A stretch of 64,000 nucleotides of DNA from Archangium sp. (GTDB lineage: Bacteria; Myxococcota; Myxococcia; Myxococcales; Myxococcaceae). Positions 50,637-61,690 of this stretch are shown in pieces (within the stretch, counting starts at the first letter, position 1; each line of letters opens with the position of its first letter). The DNA lies in contig JAUXRX010000023.1 of the NCBI GenBank assembly GCA_030681645.1, positions 1-64,000 of the forward strand, in the 5' to 3' direction. Both the position numbers and the translations under genes were made by a program. The notes below the pieces were generated by a model. The model saw nothing but the letters and a program-made list of their open reading frames with translations. It did no database searches and was not told the DNA's origin.

Positions 50637-52904
50637 ATGCGCGCACTCGTGGTGATGACCCTGGTAGCGAACGCCGCCCTCGCCGCCACCAGCCCACTGG
50701 CGGTGAGCAGCCCGATGGGCGGCAACGGGCACAACGTGAGCTTCGACGGCCGGCTCTTCGTCATCCGCACCAATGCGGGCTGGGAAGCGCGCGTGCTGCG
50801 GCCCCAGGCGGTGACGGTGACCGCCGGCGTCCCCGACCTGGCCGCGGCCTTCTCGTCGCCGGTGATGGTGCAGAACGACGTGAACAACGAGAACGCGCTG
50901 GCGCTGTGCGAGGCGAGTCCGCAGCCGACGCGGTGCAACCCGGACGGCTCTGCGAACGGCTCGGGGAGCCATGCCTGCTACGACGTGTTCGTGATCGACT
51001 CCGACGCGATCGCCGCGGCGCCGGCGAACACCCTGCGGCGGAGGCGGCTGAAGGTGGTGGTCTCGGCTCCCAACACCGCGAACTCGGCGATCTCGAGCTT
51101 CTCGTGGACCGAGCCGGCGCTGAGCCCGCTCACGCCCACGCTGCGCGGCATCGAGCCGAGCGTCACGCGCGATGGAAAGTTGATGCTCTGGCAGGGGCTG
51201 CCGGCGAACAACGGGAACATCGACACCATCGTCTATTCCTACAACGCCACGCCCTGCGCGCTGAGCGGGTGGACCGCGCCGAAGAGCATCGCGGCGATGT
51301 CGACCGACGTGAACGTGGCGGGGCGGTACCGGCTGGCCGAGCGGCCCCTGCGCGATCCGGGCGGCGTGGCGTTCGCGCCCACGCAGGTGGTCTACGGCGG
51401 CTACCCGTGGATCTTCCCCGACGGCGAGGCGGTCAACTTCACCGCGGTGAACATGCCGTGCCGCAGCGGGCCTCCGAACGAGGATCCACCCGGCTGTGGT
51501 CCCCGCCGCAACGCCCTGGCGATCATCGGCTACCCGACCAACTGGCAGCTCGCGCACATCGACGGCGCGGTGAACCCTGACACCGACAACACGGTGCGGC
51601 TGTTCTTCTCGTCCCCGGGGCCGATGGGGGCGATGCCGTTGCCCGTGACCGCCGGGCAGGACGTGTGGCCCTTCTTCGGGAGCAACACGCAGAACTACGG
51701 CGAGATCGTCTTCGACGACGGGCTCGATGGGCGGTACGCCGGGTTCTGGCACTTGAACGAGTTCGTGAACTCGGCGGGCAACTACGATCGCGCGCGCACG
51801 GCGGACAGCTCGGGGTACTCCAACACCGGCACGCTGCGCGGCGGCGCCAGCTTCCCGCTGCGCAACAATGGTCACCTGGGCAAGGCGGTGGCCTTCGATG
51901 GCGTGAGCGGTCGGGTCGAGGTGCCGAACGCGGCGAGCCTGCAGCCGACCAACGCGATCACCATCGAGGCGTGGATCAAGCCGGCCTCGTCCCCCGACTG
52001 CGACGCGAACAACAACTACCGGCTGATCCTCGGGAAGCCCAACATCAACGGCGCCTACAGCCTCGTGCTCGAGGATGACCTGAGCCTGCAGGCGCGGGTG
52101 AGGGTGGCGGGCGCGGTGCAGTACGACATCCGCTCGATGGCCTCGCTGCCGGTGGGGCAGTGGACTCACGTCGCGTTCCAGTACGACGCGGCGAGCGGGG
52201 TGATGAACTTCCTGGTGAACGGCGTCGAGACCTCTCGCGTGACGCGCGCGCCGGCGCTGCTCTCGGGCACCACGGATGCGCTCACGTTCGGTGGGCCGGG
52301 TGTGCGGCCGGCGTGCCCTCCCACGGGCGATGGCGCGTTTGCCGGTGAGCTCGACGAGGTCGCGATCACGCGGGCGTGGCGGTACGGCATGTCGCCTTCC
52401 GGCACGGGGACGGGCGGTGGCGGTGGTTCGACGGGTGGTGGCGGCGGGTCTGCGACGGGCGGCGGCTCCGCGACTGGCGGCGGCTCTGCAACTGGGGGCG
52501 GCTCCGCGACTGGCGGCGGCTCGGCGACGGGCGGCGGCTCCGCGACGGGCGGTGGCTCGGCGACGGGCGGCGGCTCCGCGACGGGCGGCGGGTCTGCCAC
52601 GGGCGGCGGCTCCGCGACGGGCGGCGGCTCGGCGACGGGCGGCGGCTCCGCGACGGGTGGCGGCGCTGCGACGGGCGGCGGCGCTGCGACTGGCGGCGGC
52701 TCTGCGACTGGCGGCGGCTCTGCGACCGGTGGCGGCTCTGCGACTGGCGGCGGCTCTGCGACTGGCGGCGGCTCTGCGACCGGTGGCGGCGGCGGTTCGG
52801 GCGATCCTGTCGGCGGCGGCTGTGGCTGCAGCCCGGGGATCGCTCCCGACTTGCTCGTGCTGCTCGGGATCGCGTCCGCACTCCTGCGCCGTCGACGTCG
52901 CTGA
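50637..52904 (+). CDS. Secreted LamG-domain protein with GGGSAT repeats and MYXO-CTERM-like tail
   Basis: This 755-aa protein has a Sec signal ('LVVMTLVANAALA'). The N-terminal ~350 residues contain Cys pairs but no recognised family. A LamG/concanavalin-like jellyroll follows at ~380-590 ('GKAVAFDGVSGRVEVPNAAS', 'AITIEAWIKPASS', 'WTHVAFQYDAASGVMNFLVN'), then about 19 Gly-Gly-Gly-Ser/Ala-Ala-Thr units. The tail is 'GGGCGCSPG', a hydrophobic helix and Arg-Arg-Arg-Arg-Arg. That tail matches the MYXO-CTERM sorting signal, in which the Cys pair is processed and the protein ends up on the cell surface. The 18-bp coding repeats should vary in copy number. Confidence 0.9.
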   Translation: MRALVVMTLVANAALAATSPLAVSSPMGGNGHNVSFDGRLFVIRTNAGWEARVLRPQAVTVTAGVPDLAAAFSSPVMVQNDVNNENALALCEASPQPTRCNPDGSANGSGSHACYDVFVIDSDAIAAAPANTLRRRRLKVVVSAPNTANSAISSFSWTEPALSPLTPTLRGIEPSVTRDGKLMLWQGLPANNGNIDTIVYSYNATPCALSGWTAPKSIAAMSTDVNVAGRYRLAERPLRDPGGVAFAPTQVVYGGYPWIFPDGEAVNFTAVNMPCRSGPPNEDPPGCGPRRNALAIIGYPTNWQLAHIDGAVNPDTDNTVRLFFSSPGPMGAMPLPVTAGQDVWPFFGSNTQNYGEIVFDDGLDGRYAGFWHLNEFVNSAGNYDRARTADSSGYSNTGTLRGGASFPLRNNGHLGKAVAFDGVSGRVEVPNAASLQPTNAITIEAWIKPASSPDCDANNNYRLILGKPNINGAYSLVLEDDLSLQARVRVAGAVQYDIRSMASLPVGQWTHVAFQYDAASGVMNFLVNGVETSRVTRAPALLSGTTDALTFGGPGVRPACPPTGDGAFAGELDEVAITRAWRYGMSPSGTGTGGGGGSTGGGGGSATGGGSATGGGSATGGGSATGGGSATGGGSATGGGSATGGGSATGGGSATGGGSATGGGSATGGGSATGGGAATGGGAATGGGSATGGGSATGGGSATGGGSATGGGSATGGGGGSGDPVGGGCGCSPGIAPDLLVLLGIASALLRRRRR
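52440..52795 (+). repeat. 18-bp coding repeat (GGGSAT units)
   Basis: About 19 near-identical 18-bp units (GGCGGCTCCGCGACGG and variants), always in frame, encode a Gly-rich stalk. Base differences between units are concentrated at Ser/Ala and third-codon positions. It parallels the GSPTAT array at 3-164 in unit length. Confidence 0.92.
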
Positions 52905-53029
52905 CACGAAGCGCGTTCACGTGCCGGCAGAGGTCGATCGAGTCACGCCTCGAGGAAGGCAGTCGTTCAGTTGATGGGCCAGTTGCCCGCATCGGACGAG
53001 CCCTCGACCCCGGGCAAGGTCCGCGAGGG

Positions 53030-53971
53030 TCAGCCAATTGACTGGCCTCGGTACCTGAGCGCCAGCCGCAGCCGCTTGACCACGTCCGCGCCGCCGAGGA
53101 GGTCGAGCTGGCTCCACGTCACCGGCATCACGCGCCACCCCAACGCCACGAGCCGCGCTGCGCGCAGACGGTCGTTCTCGAAGGCCTCGCGTGTCCCGTG
53201 AGTGGCGTAGCCGTCGCACTCGATGGCGAGGTGATGCTTCGGGTACGCGAAGTCGACGTGAAACGGCTGTCCGAAGTCGTCGCGGTGCTCGCACGCAGGC
53301 GTTGGCAGCGGCAGCTGCGCTCGCTTCAACAGCCGCCAGAAGCGCACCTCGAGCGCGCTCTCGAGGGGCGTCTTGCGCGCGCGGCAGTCGGCAAGGATCT
53401 CGGAGAGCCCTCCTGTTTGCCGACCCTGCAGGCCGAGTTCTCTCAGTCGACGCGCCACCCAATCGGGCGCCGCGATCTCCTTCCGCCACGCTTCCTCCAC
53501 CGCGATCGCCAACGCCTCGTCGTCGAGAGTGCTGGCGAGGTCGATGATCGTCCGCGCCCCCGTCGTGACCGGGATGCCGCGAACGAGCCGAAGGTCGGCC
53601 TCTTCCAGCGCCTTGCTCCGGTGAAAGACCACCCCCGGCAGCTTGCGCGAGATCCCCGGCGGCGTGGTCACCTCGATCGCGCCCTTCCCCAGGTCCACAC
53701 CCAGCAACTGAGCCGCCGACCGGTGACTCGCCACCGCGCCTTCTCCGGCCCAGAGCAACACCGCGAGCACGGCCTGCTCGTCGGTCTGTGATGCCGCCGC
53801 CCGTCTGAAGACCCGCGGGCGCACCCGCTGCCAGACGCCGCGCCGCACGAGCCGTGAGAGCGCCGCGCGGCTCAGCCCCGCAGAGGTGGCCTGCTCGTGC
53901 GTCATCAACCCATGTTGCTTTCCCGCAAGCCGAGCCAACTCGGAGAACGACCGCTTTCTGTCAGCCGCCAT
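53030..53971 (-). CDS. AbiEi-like antitoxin domain fused to a DUF559 nuclease-like domain
   Basis: The N-terminal ~60 residues have a winged-helix AbiEi-type pattern ('GLMTHEQATSAGLSRAALSRLVRRGVWQRVRPRVF'), and the middle has 'GIPVTTGARTIIDLASTLDDEAL'. The C-terminal ~110 residues are a DUF559/Vsr-like PD-(D/E)xK fold: 'FHVDFAYPKHHLAIECDGYATH' and 'NDRLRAARLVALGWRVMPV'. The acidic catalytic residues appear present. Proteins of this type are common in actinobacteria and myxobacteria, usually solitary. No AbiEii toxin is next to it, so a standard toxin-antitoxin role is doubtful. Confidence 0.85.
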   Translation of the reverse strand: MAADRKRSFSELARLAGKQHGLMTHEQATSAGLSRAALSRLVRRGVWQRVRPRVFRRAAASQTDEQAVLAVLLWAGEGAVASHRSAAQLLGVDLGKGAIEVTTPPGISRKLPGVVFHRSKALEEADLRLVRGIPVTTGARTIIDLASTLDDEALAIAVEEAWRKEIAAPDWVARRLRELGLQGRQTGGLSEILADCRARKTPLESALEVRFWRLLKRAQLPLPTPACEHRDDFGQPFHVDFAYPKHHLAIECDGYATHGTREAFENDRLRAARLVALGWRVMPVTWSQLDLLGGADVVKRLRLALRYRGQSIG

Positions 53972-54013
53972 GTCCCGATGTTCGCCTGTTCCGGAATCAA
54001 CACAAAGCCGAGT

Positions 54014-54769
54014 TCAGCTCGATCGGGGCGCCATCCTTCCAGCGGATAGCGCTCCGAATGGAGCAAGTTGAGTCGCGTCGACGCGAACTGTGTTGATTGC
54101 GGAACAAGTCAGCGCTCGAGGAACTGGGCGAACTCGGGCCAGCTCAGCCGAGGCCCAGGCGCGGAGGGCGTCGGCCACCGCGCGCGCCGGCCCGCCGAGG
54201 GGGCGCGTTCGCTCGAGGCTCAAGCTGTCGAGCACCTGCGACCAGCGCTGGCCCCGGGCGTGCCACACGGCCTGGCTCATCGCCGCGACCGATGAACGCT
54301 CGACCTTCAGGGTGGCGAGCTCGCGTGCCAGCTCGTCAGCCCGCGAGCGCTCGTTCTGCAGCGCGGCGATCAGGAGCAGCGCGGGCGCGGCGATCATCCT
54401 CAGCGGCTTTCCGCGCATCGTCTTCGAGGCGCTGTCGAGGGCCACGCGCGCTTCCTCGAGGCGCCAGAGCCAGAGGTACGCGAAGCCGGCGTTGAAGCGG
54501 GGCAGCGGGTTGCGCCCCATGTCCTTCTGGGCCTCTTCGAACGAGGCGAGCGCCTCGACCAGCCGCCCTTCGCTCAAGAGCGTGAGGCCGCGGTTGTTGG
54601 CGTGTGCCCCGCGCACGGACCTGCGGAACAGGACGACGAAGACCGCGAGCACGCCGCCGAGGAAGACCAGGAGGCCCAGCACGGGCGAGTCGAAGGTGAT
54701 GCGATAGCCCAGCACGAAGACGACGAAGAGGAAGACGAAGAGCGTGAGGAACAAGACCGGGCGGGACAC
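54014..54769 (-). CDS. Membrane protein with TPR-like repeats
   Basis: A 251-aa protein from GTG, with two TM helices in the first 50 residues ('LFLTLFVFLFVVFVLGY', 'LLVFLGGVLAVFVVLF') and about four helical repeats after ('NNRGLTLLSEGRLVEALASFEEAQK' is TPR-like). The C-terminal ~35 residues look less ordered. No partner is evident. Its start is about 40 bp from the uvrA stop on the same strand, so it may be read from the same message. Confidence 0.75.
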   Translation of the reverse strand: MSRPVLFLTLFVFLFVVFVLGYRITFDSPVLGLLVFLGGVLAVFVVLFRRSVRGAHANNRGLTLLSEGRLVEALASFEEAQKDMGRNPLPRFNAGFAYLWLWRLEEARVALDSASKTMRGKPLRMIAAPALLLIAALQNERSRADELARELATLKVERSSVAAMSQAVWHARGQRWSQVLDSLSLERTRPLGGPARAVADALRAWASAELARVRPVPRALTCSAINTVRVDATQLAPFGALSAGRMAPRSS

Positions 54770-54811
54770 AGCCGAAGTACCTCACCTCGGCCCGCGGTTC
54801 GCGAGCGCAAA

Positions 54812-57676
<2,865 letters not shown>

Positions 57677-57792
57677 GGGGATTGCCCTGAAGTAGCGCCG
57701 TTGGGGCACGCGCGCCGCGCGACTTCGCCCGGAACGGGTGTTCAGGTCAAGACTTCTGGGACTGACCTGCCCGACATGGTGAGTTCCCCCCG

Positions 57793-58089
57793 ATGGAACT
57801 GCTCACGCTGCCCAAACCGGGTGACGGTGGTGACTTCGCGGCGGGGCTCTCGGACTTCCTCTCGGGCCTGGGCGGAAAGAAGATCCGCTGTCCGAAGTGC
57901 GGCTGGCGGCCCCGCAAGGAGGACCTCTGGTCGTGCGGCCCACCGTGTCACACGCTGTGGAACACCTTCGACACCGCGGGGCGCTGTCCTCGCTGCAGCA
58001 AGGTGTGGCTCCACACCGCGTGCCTGAGCTGCCACCAGTGGTCGCCGCACGTCGACTGGTACGAGCCTGACCCCGGCGCGGGCACCTGA
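57793..58089 (+). CDS. Small double zinc-ribbon protein
   Basis: A 98-aa protein with two CxxC pairs 'IRCPKCGWRPR' and 'GRCPRCSKVW', plus further CxxxC and Cys-His pairs ('CGPPCHTLWN', 'HTACLSCHQWSPH'). These give a dense set of Cys and His that should bind two zinc ions. The first 27 residues are Gly-rich. No family or partner is recognised. It lies divergent from uvrA and upstream of a lipoprotein gene. Confidence 0.75.
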   Translation: MELLTLPKPGDGGDFAAGLSDFLSGLGGKKIRCPKCGWRPRKEDLWSCGPPCHTLWNTFDTAGRCPRCSKVWLHTACLSCHQWSPHVDWYEPDPGAGT

Positions 58090-58146
58090 TTTCCAAAAGG
58101 CGGTGGCCTGTGCCATGAGGGCGCTCCATTTTTTGCGGGGGATCGC

Positions 58147-59484
58147 ATGCGCGTAGCTCTGGCGGTGGTGCTGCTGACGTTGGGGTTTGGCTGTGGAACG
58201 CCGATGAAGCCGCAGGTGTGCGTGCCCGGGAAATCGGAAGCGTGCGTCGGTGCGGGCGGCTGCCCCGGCGGACAGCAGTGCAACGCAGACGGCACCGGCT
58301 TCGGTTCCTGTGACTGCACCAGCACCGGCACGGGTGGTGGCGGCGCGACGGGCGGCGGCACCGGCGGCGGCGCAACGGGCGGCGGCACCGGCGGCGGCGC
58401 GATGGGTGGAGGCCAGGGTGGCGGTGGAGGCGAGGTGGACTCCGGAATCGACGCGGGAATCGACGCGGGCCTCGACGCGGGCTTCGACGCGGGCTTCGAC
58501 GCGGGCATTCCCGACGCTGGACCTCCGCCGTGCGATCCGACCCCGACGGACGGTGGCGGCACCGGGTGTCCTTCTGGTCAGCGCTGCACGTGGGTGGCCC
58601 TGACGATGACGACCGGCGTCTCGACGTGCGTGCCGATGGGCACGGTCGCCGTCGGAGGCACGTGCATGCCCGCCAACCCGCTGTTGTCGGGTTACGACGA
58701 GTGCGTGGCAGGGAGCGTCTGCATCGGCACCACATGCACGCAGACCTGCTCGCTCAACATTCCCACCAGCTGTGGGGCGGGCGCGACCTGCGTTGCGTAC
58801 TCGGGCCTGTTCGCCAACGAGCCCGACGCGCCTGCGACGGGCGCCTGCGTGGCGACGTGCGATCCGCTGGCGATGATGCCGTGCCCGACGGCGGGGCAGG
58901 GGTGCTACCTCTTGACCAGCTCGACGACCACCACCTCGGTCTGCGCGGGTGCAGGCACCGTGATGCACGGCCAGACCATCACCGGCACCTCGTTCGCGAA
59001 CTCGTGCGTGCCCGGTGCGATGCCGCGCAAGATCTTCGGTACCAACACGAACGAGTGCGGCGGGCTGTGCCGCCCCGCCGAGGTCACGATGGGCGTCAAC
59101 GTGTCGAGCGAAGGGGGCGTGACGCCCAACTCCTGCCAGGTGCGCTGGGGCGCGGCGGCGCCCTCCGACGTCATGGCGGGCGAGTCGTGCCGCTACTTCT
59201 GGGCCCGCGAGCCGTTCGACGCGCTGAGCCCTTTCAGCAACACCCTGGGCTTCTGCTTCAAGCACGCCGCCGCGTCCTACGATTCGAATGGCGACATGAC
59301 CCCCGACGCGCCGTTCCCCCGTTGCACGACGCTGACCACGGGCGACGTGTTGCCGCCGATCAGCAACCCGGCGGGCAACGACGCGCTGTCGTTCTGGTGC
59401 GTGGAGAAGCCGGCGATGAAGCGGGCCGAGCGGATGGAGAAGCAGCCGGCTTCCTGGGTGCCCCGGCTGACTGGCTGGCGGTAG
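58147..59484 (+). CDS. Cys-rich lipoprotein with Gly/Thr and DAG linkers
   Basis: A 445-aa lipoprotein ('VVLLTLGFGC' lipobox). An early Cys-rich stretch ('CVPGKSEACVGAGGCPGGQQC') precedes a Gly-Gly-Thr/Ala linker (~residues 60-95) and a run of 'AGIDAGLDAGFDAGFDAG' (~100-118). The C-terminal ~310 residues contain many Cys and likely several small disulfide-stabilised domains. Thr-Pro/Gly linkers of this kind are seen in many myxobacterial outer-surface lipoproteins. No enzyme motif is visible. Confidence 0.82.
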   Translation: MRVALAVVLLTLGFGCGTPMKPQVCVPGKSEACVGAGGCPGGQQCNADGTGFGSCDCTSTGTGGGGATGGGTGGGATGGGTGGGAMGGGQGGGGGEVDSGIDAGIDAGLDAGFDAGFDAGIPDAGPPPCDPTPTDGGGTGCPSGQRCTWVALTMTTGVSTCVPMGTVAVGGTCMPANPLLSGYDECVAGSVCIGTTCTQTCSLNIPTSCGAGATCVAYSGLFANEPDAPATGACVATCDPLAMMPCPTAGQGCYLLTSSTTTTSVCAGAGTVMHGQTITGTSFANSCVPGAMPRKIFGTNTNECGGLCRPAEVTMGVNVSSEGGVTPNSCQVRWGAAAPSDVMAGESCRYFWAREPFDALSPFSNTLGFCFKHAAASYDSNGDMTPDAPFPRCTTLTTGDVLPPISNPAGNDALSFWCVEKPAMKRAERMEKQPASWVPRLTGWR

Positions 59485-59492
59485 CGAAGAGA

Positions 59493-59521
59493 CCCGGCTC
59501 CACCGGGAAGGCGGAGCCGGG
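59493..59521. terminator. GC-rich bidirectional hairpin between convergent genes
   Basis: CCCGGCTCC (59493-59501) and GGAGCCGGG (59513-59521) form a perfect 9-bp stem with an 11-nt loop. It begins 8 bp after the lipoprotein stop and ends 8 bp before the end of the convergent RNA ligase gene. No U-run is present, so any termination role is inferred. Confidence 0.5.
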
Positions 59522-59529
59522 CGGGTTCA

Positions 59530-60240
59530 TCAGTCGCGCTCGTCGAGCAGGTAGCGGTTGGAGATCGCCTTGAACGAGAGGCGGCCTCCCAGCACCGCCG
59601 AGCGCCGCGGCGTCGTGGGGCGGATCACGATGCCCTCGCGCTGGTTGGTGGTGCCCGCGTACGTGCCCTCGGCCTTCGCCAGCAGCGAATCGACGGTCTC
59701 GTCGAAGCGCTCTCCCTCGAAGGCGAGCGGCACCGGCTGCAGCGCGTGCTGCGCGCAGAACTTCCGCAGCTCGTCGTCGCCCAGGTGCTCGCCGGTGCGC
59801 GTGTCGTAGAGGTTGAAGACGAAGAGGCTCTTGTCCTTCAGGCCCACCGGGTTCTTCTGCACGCCCGGGCCGACGATCTCTCCCTGGATGGCGAGCGACG
59901 AGCCGGCCAGCACCTCGGCCAGCCGGTGCTTCTTCGCCACGTACCAGTAGAGGTTCTCACCCTCGGCGATGGAGTGGTTGCGACCGCACGCGTGCAGCGC
60001 GCCGTCGACCATCACGAAGGTCGAGCTGGTGCCGTCCATCTTCACGGTGGCGATGAAGGGGTGCCCGCGCAGCTCCTCGAGCACCTGCGGCACGGCTTGC
60101 ACGCGCAGCTCGTCGGTCTTCGGGACGAGCGACGGGAAGGCCGCGCGCCAGTCGCCCATGCCGCTCGGCGCGGGCGGCTCGTACTTCGTCACCCCGAGCA
60201 GCCCGGTGATGCGGGCGATGGAGGCGAGGGCGCGATGCAT
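59530..60240 (-). CDS. RNA ligase (ATP), DraRnl/Rnl5-like, missing the N-terminal module
   Basis: A 236-aa nucleotidyltransferase with motif I 'IATVKMDGTSST' (Lys67 adenylylation site), 'HACGRNHS', motif III-like 'IQGEIVGPGV', motif IV 'REGIVIRPTT' and motif V 'LSFKAISNRYLL'. It opens 'LLGVTKYEPPAPSG', a linker that in DraRnl-type ligases follows an N-terminal OB-like domain of about 100 residues. Here no such domain is encoded, and upstream sequence in other frames does not resemble one. It may be a minimal ligase or a truncated copy. It could seal nicked RNA on damaged templates. Confidence 0.83.
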   Translation of the reverse strand: MHRALASIARITGLLGVTKYEPPAPSGMGDWRAAFPSLVPKTDELRVQAVPQVLEELRGHPFIATVKMDGTSSTFVMVDGALHACGRNHSIAEGENLYWYVAKKHRLAEVLAGSSLAIQGEIVGPGVQKNPVGLKDKSLFVFNLYDTRTGEHLGDDELRKFCAQHALQPVPLAFEGERFDETVDSLLAKAEGTYAGTTNQREGIVIRPTTPRRSAVLGGRLSFKAISNRYLLDERD

Positions 60241-60395
60241 GGGGTCTCCGGGGTCGGGGGTGTACCCGGCTGACCACGCAGCCGCTCGAAGCTGACGGCC
60301 GGTCAGGCGACGGTGAGCTCAACCGGCATCTTCCCGCAGGTGGCCTGCGAGTCAGGTCGGCCTGGGGTCCACCGGTGGCGTCGCAGCTCCTGAGC

Positions 60396-60800
60396 TCAAG
60401 GACTCTGGAACTTGAAGGGAAAGTTGAACGCCGTCACCCCGTCCGCGCTCGGCGGGAATTGAAGGGTGGCAACCACGTCGGCGATGCAGCGGCTGACAGG
60501 GTGCGCCGCGAAGTCCCGGTCGCGCACTCCGATGTTCGCAACCTCTCCGCTGGGCTGGATGTCCCAGATCAGCACGAGCTTTCCTTCCGCCTTGTACTTC
60601 CAGACGCATGCGCCGATCGCGTCTTTCTGGGCGAGGATCACTGCCGCGTATTGGGCCTTCACTTCCGGAGTGGCCTGCCGGAGGTCGGCGAAGCCGCTCC
60701 GCACTGCCAGCGCAACGCCAGAGGAGCCGTGCGTTGCGCATGCGCTGAGCAGAACCGCGACGACACCCAGTGCACGAGGCCAATCGGCGACGAGGCTCAT
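60396..60800 (-). CDS. Small lipoprotein with AgmX/PglI-type C-terminal domain
   Basis: A 134-aa lipoprotein ('GVVAVLLSACATHG'). It has a C-terminal TonB-like fold of the AgmX/PglI type: 'CVWKYKAEGKLVLIWDIQPSGEVANIGV', then 'PVSRCIADVVATLQFPP', 'FNFPFKFQS'. The paired Cys flanking this domain is typical. In Myxococcus the AgmX domain is linked to gliding motility, but in such small proteins the role is unclear. I set the start at ATG 60800, where the signal begins; the frame to 60908 adds nothing. Confidence 0.78.
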   Translation of the reverse strand: MSLVADWPRALGVVAVLLSACATHGSSGVALAVRSGFADLRQATPEVKAQYAAVILAQKDAIGACVWKYKAEGKLVLIWDIQPSGEVANIGVRDRDFAAHPVSRCIADVVATLQFPPSADGVTAFNFPFKFQSP

Positions 60801-60919
60801 GATGGGCGGAGTAGCACGCCCCACGGGCTGTCGATGAAAGGCGCGCGTATTCGACTCGTTCAACTCCTTGAGGATGGCCGCGATGGGGCTCAGTTCATTT
60901 GAATGCAATCAGATCGTAT

Positions 60920-61570
60920 TCAATCGATTCGGGGCTTCAGCTGCAGGTGCCGGGCCTTCTCGGCGCGTTTGGCCGACAGCTCCACCCCCACCGCGTCGAG
61001 GCCGTGCTGGTTGGCGACCGCGAGCATCGTGCCCACCCCGCAGAACGGGTCGACCACGGTGCGGGTGGCGGTGTGCTTCGTGAGGAACGCGGCGATCGCC
61101 TCGCACGCCTCGAGCCCCATCGCGCGCGCCCAGGTCATCTCGCCCAGGCGGGGCAGCACGTCGGCGAAGGCCTGGCCCTTCTCGAGGCGCTTGCTGCGCG
61201 AGAAGCACAGCAGGTGCGCGTACGCGGGGCGGCCGAAGGTGGTGATGCCCGCGGGCGCGCGGCAGACGACCTTGTGCCAGAGGCAGAAGCTCCCCGCGGC
61301 CTCTGCCCCGGCCGAGACCAGGAAGCCCTTGTCGACCCAGCGGCCGTCGAGCTTCACGTCGGTCTGGTAGAAGATCGCCACGCCCTCGTCGTCGAGCTGC
61401 CGGCAGATCAGCGCGGCCGTGTCGATGAACCACTTCCTCCACCCCGCGAAGCCCAGCCCCGGCACTTCCGAGCTGTCGGGCATCGACGTCACCACCGCCA
61501 CCTCGGGGCCGAACTTCTGGCTGGCGAGCCAGGCGACTCCTTCGGTGCAGTGGACCTCGCGCGTCGGCAT
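60920..61570 (-). CDS. DNA-methylase-like SAM-dependent methyltransferase with altered motif IV
   Basis: A 216-aa protein with the SAM site in the C-terminal half: 'VVDPFCGVGTMLAVANQHGLDAVGVELSAKRAEKA' (shown in parts) is motif I of DNA N4/N6 methylases. The expected catalytic (S/N/D)PPY is in 'VAVVTSMPDSSEVPG', read as Ser-Met-Pro-Asp. The order motif IV then motif I is the beta-class layout. Some rRNA and small DNA modification enzymes vary at this site. The substrate is unknown. The start is ATG 61570; a long upstream frame to 63670 is antisense to the beta-helix gene and is not coding. Confidence 0.72.
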   Translation of the reverse strand: MPTREVHCTEGVAWLASQKFGPEVAVVTSMPDSSEVPGLGFAGWRKWFIDTAALICRQLDDEGVAIFYQTDVKLDGRWVDKGFLVSAGAEAAGSFCLWHKVVCRAPAGITTFGRPAYAHLLCFSRSKRLEKGQAFADVLPRLGEMTWARAMGLEACEAIAAFLTKHTATRTVVDPFCGVGTMLAVANQHGLDAVGVELSAKRAEKARHLQLKPRID

Positions 61571-61690
61571 GCCGGGCTCGCTACACGACTGTCCCGGACA
61601 TGGGGAGTGAATCGGGCGGGTTCCTCCGCTAAGAGCCGGGCCGCGACTGCATGGTGTCCCGCCATGCGAACGCCACCGAGGGGGATCCAG

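Noticed and set aside
52905..53029. Possible terminator or small gene between the LamG gene and the AbiEi-DUF559 gene.
   Set aside because: No stem with a T run and no frame with protein character in these 125 bp.
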